From assembly GCF_026213295.1 (NCBI RefSeq), contig NC_079428.1:8628039-8692038 (forward strand): 64,000 nucleotides of DNA, read 5' to 3'. The translations under genes were made by a program, and so were the position numbers. Under the pieces are notes generated by a model. The model searched no databases and was not told the origin of the DNA. It saw nothing but the letters and a program-made list of their open reading frames with translations. Shown in pieces: positions 21,823 to 32,582 of this stretch (the stretch's first letter is position 1; the number at the start of each line of letters is the position of its first letter). This DNA is from Gadus chalcogrammus. Lineage: Eukaryota; Chordata; Actinopteri; Gadiformes; Gadidae.

Positions 21823-23165
21823 CTAACATTTTATTGACAACATTACAAAAACGCCTTGACTGACATATTACAATCGATCTAATGGTATCCGGCAGAAATA
21901 ATTCAACCACAAATGACCATTAACGTAATGAATGAAAGTATAACCTGTATCATCCACTGCTTTGTTCTTCTTCTGGGATTTTTCTATAAAAAATAGCCTT
22001 CATGGGGCAACACTGCCCTCTACAGGAGAATTGAGGAATGTAGTCTAGAATCGAGATGTCAAACACGCACGACCAACAACAATCTTCTGTGTTCTTTCTA
22101 CAAACCAAATGCAATGAAGGACACCTTTATGATGAAGATAATGTCCTCGTTATTTTTGTGGTTCTAAATGTCAATTATTAGTTGCAAAACGAGCCACCCT
22201 GTTATTATGCATCTTATAATTCTTCCTTCTGTCTTTCAGTAATTATCTCCTACTACATTGTTGCAGGTATAAAAAATTAGCCCATTGCAAAGAATTACAA
22301 TTATAAAAACCGTGCACAATTTTAGAATTTTTAAAAAAGTTTTAATCACTACAGACAGTTTTTATTTTTAATATTTACAATAAAATTATTTTTTAATATA
22401 TTAATTGATTGCGACAAAAGCGCAAAAACAACCACTCCAAACCTGAACACCAGAGAAATGTACAATTTCATTAGCATTTGTAGACAGGAAGTAAGGAGGT
22501 CTCCAAAAAGTGTTGTCCCGCTATGACCACAGGGGGCGCTATGACTTGTAGTCAAACCTATATGTCCGTGCCCCGTATTATAAAAAAATCTGAAACTTGG
22601 TATCTTGGCCTTATTTGACGAGCTGAATCTTTTTGCCATTGGGTCCATCAGGTCCATAGGGATAGATTTAGCTGTACGTTGATTGTTTTGGAAAATTGAA
22701 ATCGTCATGCAAAACAAACCATAAGCCCAAATGAGCCACAATTTGTTCCAAATTCTGCTTACCCGACCTTATGGTATTTTGGTTTTGATTTTGTTAAAAA
22801 TCGCAGAGTTATGGCAGATTTATGCGAATGTTGCCCTTATGCAATTGTGAAGTCTGCTGCAGAGAACCCCAGAGACCTCACATTTGGTGTGTCCATCAAG
22901 ATCCTCCCCCGTAGGTTAGGTTTTGATAGCTTAAAAAATAAGTCTAGGGTGAAAAAACGCTAACCTCAACCATTCCAAACAGCAGCAACTCAGGGTGGTC
23001 AATTTTGGTACCCGTGTAAAGATCAGATATTCTGTAGCAGTGCTACAACACCATTTAATATGCTCTAGTCAAGACAATCCAGCATTGTAAATGTAAGAGA
23101 GCGCAGTCAATGGACAAATTCTAGAAGATAGAATAAATTGCTGTCTTAATTTTCCACAACAATTT

Positions 23166-23329
23166 CAGGGGAGAGCGCGAACGCAGTCCCCCACTACCAC
23201 AAATTATGCAGTCGAGATTCCCACATTTGAGGAATTCGCACGGGTCAGCACAGCCGAAGTGCAATGGCTGAGCCTCGCCCTGGGTGAACCACCTTCTTGA
23301 TCATGGTGTCTCCCCTGCCAGGTAAGTAT
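23166..23329 (-). ncRNA. U1 snRNA gene, copy 8
   Basis: 164 nt, identical to the consensus. The PSE is intact, but the homologous upstream flank stops near 23535, where foreign DNA begins, so the more distal block seen at other copies is missing. Confidence 0.95.
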
Positions 23330-23371
23330 GAGTTGTACACGGCTCTCGTGCTGTAGGCATTCTCCCACATA

Positions 23372-23389
23372 AGAGTCTACATCATGGTG
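23372..23389 (-). promoter_or_regulatory. U1 copy 8 PSE
   Basis: CACCATGATGTAGACTCT at -60 to -43. Confidence 0.82.
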
Positions 23390-23544
23390 CTAACATTTTA
23401 CTAAAAACAAAACCACAATGCCTGGACTGACAACTGACATTAGTCTGATATCTGTATCCCGAAGGTACAATTCAAACATTAATGACCAGTAACATATTGA
23501 ATAAAGGTCAAACATGTTTCATGCACTGTAGTAACTTTAAAAAA

Positions 23545-23790
23545 ATAAGAGTAGGGAAAGTAATCCAACCCTACATTACTGGCCTGGAGATAGAACTGAA
23601 AAGGAGGTTCCAGGAGCTGGACATCCTAGGAGCCTTCCATGTCCTTAGACCTCAGTCGGCTGCCCTCCCTGACAATATGTGCATTGCATTCATTATTTTA
23701 GTTAGTTGCCTTGTTGTACCTTGCTGTACCTATATTGTTACTATTTATTTTATTTTTCCTAAAAAAGTTAAATATTGGTGCAGGTAGGTC
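23545..23790 (+). pseudogene. Possible transposase fragment
   Basis: The + strand encodes a short piece, ITGLEIELKRRFQELDI, then GAFHVLRPQSAALPDNM. Its style resembles the linker region of hAT-type transposases, but the match is from memory and weak. It interrupts the upstream flank of U1 copy 8. A GC-rich and poly-C tract follows at 23880-23930. Confidence 0.35.
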
Positions 23791-24057
23791 TTGAGTTTAT
23801 TAGTACTTCAAATAATAACCTCCAGCTTTAGTTGTCTGTTGCAATTCATTCCTTGAATGTCACAGAATCACAAGTTCAGTGCGCTGACGCCGCCGCGCCG
23901 CACCGCGCGCGCGCCCCCCCCCCCCCCGCACCACACATTGGTCCTTGGTCTGTGGGAAACACTGACCACATACTACTGCCCAAAATTATTCTTATTTTTT
24001 GGTTCGGATTATGATAACAATGGTTGAGTTATGGCCGATTAATGTGAAAATACTATT

Positions 24058-24485
24058 GCTGTCAAGCGATTAAAATAATTAATCGCGATTAATCACATTA
24101 ATGTAATAATTAATTAATGCACAAATGTTTTTTCTATGCTAAATATCCCTTGATTTCTTTGTCCCATTAATTGTTCTCATTTTAATGCTCTTATCAACAT
24201 GGAAAAGTGCATCGGCTTGCCTTGTGCAAATGTTTTTTTATTGATAACAACATTGGCATATACTGATCAAAACAGGACGATACAAAAAAAAAGCCTATAG
24301 TGCAATTAAACGATACAAACATACAAACATACTGCCTTGAACATAGCAGTCAGGCTACTGCTTCTTTGTTTTGAGCCAAAGAAAAAAAAAAAGTTTTGTT
24401 TTTTTTTAATAAAAGAATTGCGTTAATCGCGCGATAAAAAAAATGAATGCCGTTAAAATTGGTTTGCGTTAACGCCGTTAATAAC
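24058..24485. mobile_element. MITE with CTGTCAAGCGATTAA and GCCGTTAATAAC ends
   Basis: The left part (AATTAATCGCGATTAATCAC) and the right part (GTTAATCGCGCGATAAA, then CGTTAACGCCGTTAATAAC) are imperfect inverted ends. The element breaks the U1 spacer between GTGAAAATAC and CTTTAGTAAACCAATCACGAG, which are nearly contiguous at 21485-21525. About 430 bp, no coding region. Confidence 0.7.
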
Positions 24486-24586
24486 CCTTTAAATTTTTCT
24501 TTAGTAAACCAATCACGAGTCCACTACATAGAACTTCGAGGAATATATTATGTAATCACCAAAATATTTATTTTCCACAATATTAT

Positions 24587-24750
24587 CAGGGGAGAGCGCG
24601 AACGCAGTCCCCCACTACCACAAATTATGCAGTCGAGATTCCCACATTTGAGGAATTCGCACGGGTCAGCACAGCCGAAGTGCAATGGCTGAGCCTCGCC
24701 CTGGGTGAACCACCTTCTTGATCATGGTGTCTCCCCTGCCAGGTAAGTAT
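24587..24750 (-). ncRNA. U1 snRNA gene, copy 9
   Basis: 164 nt, identical to the consensus copies. Its promoter belongs to a second PSE class shared with copy 10. The 3' flank ATTGTGGAAAATAAATATTT is almost identical to that of copies 4 and 10. Confidence 0.96.
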
Positions 24751-24792
24751 GAGTTGTACACGGCCCTCGTGCTGTACTCATTCTCCCACATA

Positions 24793-24810
24793 ACAGTCTA
24801 TATGATGGTA
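24793..24810 (-). promoter_or_regulatory. U1 copy 9 PSE (class 2)
   Basis: TACCATCATATAGACTGT at -60 to -43. It differs from the main class at about four positions, in the same way as copy 10. Confidence 0.8.
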
Positions 24811-24944
24811 TTAACATTTTTTTTACTACAAAACAAGAACAACGGCTTGGCTATCAAACTACAATCAGCAGTCTGCGTTCCATAAGATACAATTAAAAGA
24901 CAACTTATTGATGTAATGAATATACTTAGTGAGCATCTTGGTTG

Positions 24945-24958
24945 TTTCCCATCATGCA
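24945..24958 (-). promoter_or_regulatory. U1 copy 9 ZNF143-like distal element
   Basis: TTTCCCATCATGCA on the + strand, about 200 bp upstream of the RNA start, close to the Staf/ZNF143 consensus found in vertebrate snRNA genes. Confidence 0.6.
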
Positions 24959-25089
24959 TTTCTGTATTCTTCTGGGGTCTCCAGCTATAACAGTCTGAAG
25001 ATACATCCCAACCCTCAGTAGTACTATTGAGGAACTTCATCAACCACATGTCAGTTAAAAGTCCCTCCTAGGCACACCAAATCAGACTT

Positions 25090-27208
25090 TCAGACATTCA
25101 GAATATATATTACGGCAATTTCAGTAATAACATTCAACATTGTTAAAATCTAATTCTTAACTAATTTGAAGTGTCAATAATTAATTATACACATTTCTAC
25201 GTTTTTTTTAATGTATCAATTGTAAAAACATGTCAAAAGTCTTGCATGGGCTTCATGGGTACCAAACATACACACAAGTCCATCAGTGTTCCTGTTGAGG
25301 ATTGTATTATTTAGAGTTAAATATGGTTTAGCCTGCCTCAGGGAGCCAGCTTGCCCGTGTATCACCCCCCGTTATTGGCTTGATTTGAATAATGGTAACC
25401 GAATAGGAATCACTGGGTTACACCTTTTGGAAGCCCTGCCATTGTCATGTGCTATCATATTCTGTGTTCTGTGATGAATTTACATAGAGCATGGGTTGTT
25501 TTTGGATATCTTGCGTAAGCCCAGGAATAAGCTATTGAACCAAGTATTAACTTCATTCCAAATAAGAACACCTCATGATTTGTTGATCAAAATCTCTTTC
25601 TATTCAATATGTCATCTCTTAGCTCTGAAGCTATTCATTCATTTGGTCTCCACTACTATCCTAAGGCCTGCCTGTAAACAGCATTTGAAATTGGCATGAC
25701 CAGCCTTTTGCTGTGTTGTCAATGCAGAAAACAACGAGGGCTGTCACTTTTGAGAAAAATCTACTTTGAATGGACAACGAATATCAAGCAATGTATTAGA
25801 GTATATATTTGATTATCTAAAAGAGATTGACTTTCGTGTCCTAGCTAACCCAGGCTTTGAGCACCACATACCTCGCTAACCCACTAATCGAGGTTCCTAG
25901 TACAGGCCACAGGAGTAAGATCTATAGCCTATCTGCAAGAAATTCATTTCTTAATGTTGTTTGCTAGAAACACCAGTCTATCAACTTAATGAAGTGCGGC
26001 TCTCTTTTTATTCAAGATGTTAACTGCCAGAGATTTGGACTCGAGTCACATGACTTGGGGGGTTCTTGATTGACCGATTTTCGGATATTATTCGAATACT
26101 TCTCAGTGAATATCGAATAGTATTTTTGCCAGAAATGCACATCCCTAGTTCATAACGTTAAAAAAATTGCAAATGCAAGTGCTAAATCAGTGGGCCATAG
26201 GCCAAACACAATTGTTTTACCAAATTATGGGATAGTGACATAAATTGAAAATGGGCCAAAATGTCTGGGCCATTCAGCTGGTAGTGTGCAGAGGTTTTTA
26301 TTAAATACATTTCTGTTGACCCACTACACATGACCAGCATAACATGAATAAATTGATCTTGCAGAGAAGTAATTAACTAACCATTTTTACATCCACCCAC
26401 GGCAGGGTGATTTCTTTTGCTACCGTCCCCTTTAAGCCCACCAGGTACAAATTATTATTTAAAGATAAATGAAGACACACATGTATTGTCTATTTAACAG
26501 TACAATAATATAAACTGCTTACAAAAATGTGCATGCTTACCAATGCTAACAACTGTATGGACACAACATGTGGTTGGTTTTCTTTCATGCTTCGATTCAT
26601 ACTTTGAATTCCAAGGGAACAATATTTGAGTAATATTTTAACATGACTTATTCAAAACACTGATCACTTACATGTTGATAACAGATTAGTCAGAGGGTAC
26701 CAAAACACCAGGATTATTGCAACTTCTTCTGGGATCAGTCGGCATGTCACACATGTGCTTTGATAACTCAACAAAACTGATTGGCTTGTAAATATGGGTA
26801 ATTGAGGTTAGAAGCAGCTTCCTTATAACTCACTTGGTTGTGTGACTTGGAAGAAACGTCAGTCAAAAATATTCCTTTTTTTATTTGACTGCAAATGGGC
26901 TAAGATACATTTATCAAAGAAAACTGAACATAAATAACCCACACCTTGCTACAGCAACTGTCAACAAATACAAAGATTAACGACCAAAACTGTCGAACCA
27001 CAACAAAATGTAAATGTTTAGAAGGTTAACCAAGGTCTGTAATCTGAAGGTCATGCTCCAAACGAAAATCTGCAGTTTCATGGATAATTAATTAGATGTT
27101 AAAGATAATAGTATGCACATAACTTAATGTCTGTATTCTAAAGATGTGCATGAGTTTATATAAACAAGGCCGCCTTCTGATAGCCTGGACCTAGCTAGAC
27201 TTGATATA
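25090..27208. other. No gene; Harbinger end and U1 spacer
   Basis: No coding region recognised. 25840-25905 (GCTAACCCAGGC ... ACAGGCC) is the inverted counterpart of the terminal sequence at 27593-27660, so it is the right end of a decayed Harbinger-like element. 26880-27208 is U1-unit spacer (homologous to 11640-12000), cut by the hAT insertion at 27217. Confidence 0.5.
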
Positions 27209-27294
27209 GTCAAAGGTATATCCCGGTAGTAAAATTTATGCCGGTATATTTTTGAAAGAGATATGTAGTTGAGACAATATCGCCATACCGGTAT

Positions 27295-28203
27295 CAGGGC
27301 TCCAGAGTGCGCCTAATTTGGGCGCACATGCGCCTAGAATTCGGGGTAGTGCGACCAAATATTTTATTTGGCCGCACCGGTGCGACTGAAAATGTATCTG
27401 GTATGATTATTATTATTTATTTTTTTACAGAGCAGTCTATTCATAATATTGTAATAACCACAGAAGAGGCAGCCGCAGTGAATGAAGTATTGATTAGACA
27501 GCGATTTATTAGACACCTAATAAACCGTTGGAACACGCAAGACTGGTAACAATAGCAACGCCGGTAAACAAACCCGCGAAGCCCAATCCAGGGGCCTGTA
27601 CTCCGAAGCTCGATTAGAGGGTTAGCGAGGTATGTTGAGCTGAAAGCCTGGGTTAGCTGTACCATGAAAGTCGATCTCTTTAAGCGTCGCTGTATCACCA
27701 TGGTGACTTACGCTCGCAACCAAACCTGGTCGGGAGCAGCTTTTCAGCGAGTCTACCTGGAGATCGGCTGCTTATATCGGCGTGCGCAGCTTCCTAGCCC
27801 CTCCTCCGATAATGGCGTCACCATTTGTGGGTGTTCCCATGGACCTCGGTGCACTTATCGTACAGGCGTCTCTCCAGAGACAGAGGGTTTTTCGGGACAG
27901 AACCGATCCCTTAGCAATGTCTGACGATATTCTTTATGAGAGATACAGATTCGGCATTTATTTAAGGCATTTATTTAATGGTCAAGATATTATTAATCAA
28001 TGGCGTAAATATAGACAGCGGGTGCAGCTGCCCGGATTGCCCCCCCCCGTCAACAACTCAGCGCAAGGCAGGCACGGTCCACCCCCCCCACCCCCTCCCC
28101 TCTACAACTCAAAACTTGGGTGCACCATAAATATGTGCTGGTGCACCCAAATTAAAAATGTAGGCGCACCAGTACCCAAGGAAAAAGTTAGTCTGGAGCC
28201 CTG
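27295..28203. mobile_element. Nested element with CAGGGCTCCAGA ends
   Basis: CAGGGCTCCAGA at 27295 and TCTGGAGCCCTG ending at 28203 are perfect 12-bp inverted termini. CGGTAT flanks both sides (27289-27294 and 28204-28209). It lies inside the left part of the 27217 hAT and itself contains Harbinger-like sequence. Confidence 0.8.
27593..28020 (+). pseudogene. Harbinger transposase N-terminal fragment
   Basis: Begins with the terminal motif GGGGCCTGTACTCCGAAGC, related to 25840-25905. The coding part 27811-27990 includes SLQRQRVFRDRTDPLAMSDD and ILYERYRFG, the usual N-terminus of PIF/Harbinger transposases, then runs into poly-C rich DNA. No helix-turn-helix or DDE region remains. Confidence 0.75.
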
Positions 28204-28487
28204 CGGTATATTATATATTGTTTTGATGTTCCCTTGCGAGCACTTTTTAATAAGGCAGACTGCTGCTCTCTGAGCCTACAAGCCATGTTCAGCTGCTCAA
28301 TCCCACCCCTTACATGTACGTAGTGTTCTCCCACCCTCGTTACGCATCACAACAATCTTTGAACAAAAACATAGCGGACACGGTGGTAGAGTGAGCAGTT
28401 GGTTACAAAAAAAATTAGAAGGCTCTGTTGTTTGGAGTTATTTCGGGTTTAGGAATCAAGATGAACAGCAAAGCGACGTGATTTGCT

Positions 28488-28617
28488 AAACTGCTATTTA
28501 TTTTTTATTTTATTTTTTTTGTTGCATTTTTCTCTTTTCTTTTAATGTGCTTTGTAGCACGTTGAGATCATTGAATTGATATAAAGTACGTTATAAATAA
28601 AATGTATTATTATTATT
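28488..28617 (+). mobile_element. Retroposon tail inserted in the BED finger
   Basis: Ends GTACGTTATAAATAAAATG plus (ATT)n. Flanked by ATTTG on both sides (28482-28486 and about 28617-28621). Removing it restores the BED-finger codons GATGTGATT-TGT-AAAGTG-type order (Val-Ile-Cys-Lys-Val-Cys). Confidence 0.8.
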
Positions 28618-30087
28618 ATTTGTAAAGTGTGCAGGAAACAGGTTACGACAAAAAGTACAAATCTCTTCAGTCACCTGCAGCAGAACCACGACAGCTGTAT
28701 CAAGAGTGTAAAACGATGTGGTGCTGCTGCTGCGACTAAAGGCTTGCAGTCGCAGAAGGTCTCTCTCCCGAAGCAAAGCTTGTTGCAAGCTTCATTAATC
28801 AGTGCCGCGCCTTTTGACCATAGGTAAGCAGCAGCACGATATAACTAATTTGGTGACATTCCATATTGCAAAGGACATGTTCCCTATAGCTGTGGTCGAG
28901 AAAAAGGGCTTCATCAATTTGTTGAAAGCAATTGACCCACGGTAACAATTGCCCAGCCGTAATCATTTTGCTAGGGAGGTTCTGCCAGAGATGTATGCTA
29001 CGTGCAGAAAAAAAACTTAGCAGAAAGACTAGCTAAAGTGACGCATTTCGGGCTAACAACCGACATGTGGACAAGCCGCACATGCGAGCCGTATATGTGT
29101 TTAAGCGGGCACTTTATTGAAGAAAGGGAGATGAAAACAGCGTTCCTCCAAACTAGCTATTTTCCAGACAACCACACTGGTGAACACATTGCAGAGGCTC
29201 TTCAACATGCCCATGTTAACTGGGGGCTTGACGAAATGGGACTCGTAGCTATAACTACAGATAACGGGAGCAACATTATCAAGGCGGTGGTGCTGAATGA
29301 GGATGCAGTGCTTTGGTCACAGACTTAATGTGGCTAAGTGTCTCCACATTATTATTGATGAAATAGTTTTAAAAAAACATTATTTGCAAGTTACACTAAC
29401 ATAATTATTCATGGCCATCATAAACAACTTGCTTGGATTTTTAGCTCATTCAGTAATGCGTTATTAAGTCCTAAAACAGTGTTGTTTTTACTTTTAAATG
29501 CCTTTGGGTTTTTAGATAACCACTGGAATTGACTGAAAAGCAGATCAACCATATTTATATTTTTAAGAAAGCACTCTGCTGATCAAGTTATGATACTGAT
29601 TCTCACAGGTCATGGGATGGATGACAGCCGCATCACAGGGGCCATTTCCTTGTGCACAAAGAGTAGTCAGGAGCTTTTCCTACAGCTGGCTGAGGAGGAG
29701 GGCGCTCTCTGAAGTCCAGCAACAGCTTGGACCTCCCAACTCATCAGCTCATTACAGAATCTGTCACACGTTGGGGATCAAGGCAGCTGACGGTCGAAAG
29801 GATCCTGGAACAATAGGTGGCTATCACCAAGGTCCCCTCCTCTGACAAAAGAGCCTAGTCCTCACATGGCAGGACATTGAGGTACTGGAGGTGGTCCAGA
29901 AGGCTCTCAAACCCCTAGGATTGAGAGTAATACAGATCCTCTTAAATGGTGGAGGGAATATAAAAATGATCTATACAGCGCTTAGCAAGGTAGCAAATAA
30001 GTACCTTTTAGTACCAGCAACAAGTTCTCCTTCTGAGCGAGTTTTCAGCTGCAGGGGTAACATTGTAAGCTGTAAGTTACAAGGCCT

Positions 30088-30940
30088 CCCTTGCCCCTTT
30101 CACACCGCCGCAAAATCGGGGCCGGTTCCGGGCCAGTTCGGAGCTAGGGCCAGGGCTTTGGTTTCACACCGCCAAAGAACCGGCTCCGGCCCCTAAAAAC
30201 CGGTTCAACTCTGGCCCCGCTTTAGAGCTGGGCTAGAACTAGAACCGCTTTTACGCCGGGGGCAGGGGGCGGAGTTATCCGTACCTTCATAAACAGGAAG
30301 CGCAACGAAGACCGGCATTTTTTAAAACACCGAAGTAAACAATAGACGTGAATCCGTGTATGGTTCTTTTTTGTTTTTTCTGATTTTGTTTTAAATCGGA
30401 ATATTCAAAGAACGAACCATACACGGATTGAATCGAAGACGAAATTGTTGTTGTTGTGTTTGAAACTGGCGCGAGGGTTCTTCTGCGCGCCTAACCTGAC
30501 GCTTGATCATTGTGTGGTGGTTCAACGCGTCAACGCGCCAACGCAGCCAGATGAGTCCATGTCCATGCAAGTGAACGGAGCGTTCCCTCTTCGTCATAAC
30601 TACCAAACTAAACATCCCTCACATTCACCGAGCGAACATTATGAAAGTAAAATGCACATTTCTCGCTAAAAATGTTTCCATAAACGCATTTAATGGCGTA
30701 ACTATGTTACTATTTCCACCCAGAATAAAGAAAGATGTCGGCCGTATGCTTCTGTCCAAGCTCACTAGCGGAGACGTTTGCAGTGACGTCATGACGTTGC
30801 TCACGCCGGCTCCATGGCTGGCTCTGGCCGGTGTGAAACCAACCGGTTCTTAACTGGGGTAAGGATGGAACCAGTTTGGAACTGGCCCTAGCACCAGCCC
30901 GGAACTGGCTCTCGGTTCTTTTTGGTGTGAAAGCGGCACC
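30088..30940. mobile_element. Non-autonomous transposon in the hAT C-terminus
   Basis: Inverted ends built on CCTTTCACACCG (left) and GGTGTGAAAGCGG (right), each followed by related GC-rich sequence. The 8-bp flanks are CAAGGCCT and TGAGGCCT (30080-30087, 30941-30948). A second internal hairpin at 30352-30435 (GAATCCGTGTATGGTTC against GAACCATACACGGATT) lies in the centre. Confidence 0.75.
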
Positions 30941-31744
30941 TGAGGCCTGAAACGGTTGACAGGCTTGTTTTGCTAGCACAGGACCTGTAAGTAATATACA
31001 AGTTTACATAGGAAGACTTGTCTTCTCAGTCTACCTCAGTGAATATTTTATTTTATTTTCACATTTATTGTTATTTGCAATATATCTAGCCATTTGAATA
31101 TATTATGGATTATTTATTTTCTCTACATTTATTATTTTTGGTACCCATTAAGCAATTATTTTCATAGTTGACTAATTATGCAGCTGTATATTTTCAAACA
31201 GGTGAGGCCTGCACTACTGTGTACAATTTTATTATTTGCAGTGGTATGCCTGCCTATTAGAACAGAATATTGGCTTATGTAGGCCTGTGTTTTATGATAT
31301 TTCTCTGTTTTCAATGTAATACTGTGAAGCCATAGGCCTGTTTTTGGGTCAGCCTGTTTTACATTTTTTGTTACTTGCACATTATGCCTATAAGTGTAGG
31401 CTATTTGCACTGTTGCACTGCACTATCTTTATTTATATTTTTTAAATAGTACTTGACATGTTTCAAACAGGCAACACTATTGTTGTATATCTGTTGTTAA
31501 GGAACATCTGTGCTTCGTTGAGCAAAAAAAAAATTAATAAACCTTAATAAATGGTTGATGGTGAATACTTGTGACGTGGAGTTAAAACTACACACTTTAC
31601 CCGTTTTGTTCAAAATATCGTTATAATATCGTATATCTCCATTCAAACAAAAAATATCGAGATATGCGTTTTGGTCCATATCGCCCAGCCCTAGTCAAAG
31701 GTAACTCACATTCAAGCTGAAGCATTTATACTCAACAAGAATAT

Positions 31745-31790
31745 CAGGGGAGTGCTTTTCTAGTTCTCCCACATAATATCTAGTGCTAAC
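31745..31790 (-). pseudogene. Deletion scar of a U1 snRNA gene
   Basis: The last 8 nt of U1 (CAGGGGAG on the + strand) are joined to TGCTTTTCTAGTTCTCCC, which normally lies about 25 bp upstream of a U1 start. Almost all of the RNA and part of the PSE (only GTGCTAAC remains) are deleted. The further upstream flank matches that of copy 2. Confidence 0.8.
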
Positions 31791-32446
31791 ATTTGAGTAA
31801 CATATTACAATCTGATACAATTTCAACACAAATTACTAGAAATAAAATGATAGTTTAAACTTGTAATATAATGCACAGTTGTATTCTCTGCCAATACGGT
31901 CCGTCTGGATCGATTTTGCTGTACCTTGAAAGTTTGGGAAATTTAACAAACCGTAATCCTAAATTATCCACAATTTCGTCAAAATACCACGTACTACTGC
32001 CCAAAATTATTCTATTTTTTTGGTTCAGATTATGATAACAATGGTTGAGTTAAGGCCGATTAATGTGAAAATACCATTATGCCTTTAGTAAACCAAACAC
32101 GAGTCCGCTACAGAGAGAACTTAAAGTGCGTATTGGAAATTAATGTTTATAAAAATATTTATACATAACATTCTCTGAAAATTGCTCTTTGAAATTAAAA
32201 TGCAGGATTTTATCAGTTTAAAAAAGTATATCGGCAAAAAATCCAGTTTTAAAGTGACTATTTTGAGCAAGGCTTCAAAAACCGTAGTTTTTTTATGTGA
32301 TACGTCAAACGCGTCATATTACGTAGGAATTGGTAGACGCGGTCGCTGTTGCTGCCTCAGCTCTATGCGTAGTTGTGAGTAGTTACCGCGGTGAGGGGTC
32401 TTGTATTCGCCCCCCTTGTGGTTTTTGGGTTTTTCTAATCGACGAG

Positions 32447-32567
32447 ATGAGGTTTTGTATCTGTGGGGGTTGTTCCAACTCCGACCTCCTGTCCGACCAT
32501 CTCCGATTTCACAGTTTTCCCGATCGGAGAAAGGATGGAGCAGGCTTTCGAGCCTGCAAACCCTCAC
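32447..32567 (+). CDS. THAP-domain first exon inside the Kolobok-like element
   Basis: MRFCICGGCSNSDLL, then LRFHSFPDRRKDG: the first Cys pair (C4, C9) and the FHxFP motif of a THAP zinc finger are clear. The conserved Trp after the FP block is Cys here (FRAC). The exon stops at a GTGAGT donor (32568). The second half of the finger and a transposase body are not found in the element, so it is a relic or feeds a very short product. Confidence 0.6.
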
Positions 32568-32582
32568 GTGAGTTGTACTCAC

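Larger units (their letters stand above)
21599..22765 (-). repeat. Right arm of inverted duplication (partner 19868-20830)
   Basis: Contains U1 copy 7, its promoter and about 1 kb of upstream flank. Mirrors the left arm; an extra segment of about 190 bp around 22520-22690 is unique to this arm. Confidence 0.88.
28410..30972 (+). pseudogene. hAT transposase pseudogene (BED-finger, ZBED1-like)
   Basis: Coding blocks in order: VVWSYFGFRNQDEQQSDVIC (28430-28487) and KVCRKQVTTKSTNLFSHLQQ (28622-28682), together a BED zinc finger; DMFPIAVVEKKGFINLLKAI near 28870; LAKVTHFGLTTDMWTSRTCE and GLVAITTDNGSNIIKAV (29030-29290), the RNase H-like catalytic region; then the C-terminal dimerisation part, VPATSSPSERVFSCRGNIVS (30018-30070), and its last residues LRPETVDRLVLLAQDL with a stop at 30989. 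Many frameshifts and insertions make it non-functional. Confidence 0.88.
27217..31693 (+). mobile_element. 4.5-kb decayed hAT transposon with 8-bp target duplication
   Basis: Flanked by GTCAAAGG on both sides (27209-27216 and 31694-31701). The right end reads CATATCGCCCAGCCCTA, that is TAGGGCTGGGCGATATG inverted, a standard hAT terminus. The left end is diverged. The interior carries a broken BED-finger transposase (+ strand) and at least three later insertions. The element sits in the 3' spacer of a U1 unit whose RNA gene is deleted (31745). Confidence 0.88.

Noticed and set aside
24058..24485. AT-rich origin or matrix attachment region
   Set aside because: Inverted ends and its absence from related U1 spacers identify a MITE.
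24587..24750. The U1 repeats first looked like CRISPR-like or satellite repeats
   Set aside because: The 164-nt unit has the U1 5' end, U1-70K and U1A loops, Sm site and PSE, and the spacers are long and variable.
28610..29330. Domesticated ZBED-type host gene
   Set aside because: Stops, frameshifts and insertions throughout, plus intact hAT target duplications, show a dead transposon.
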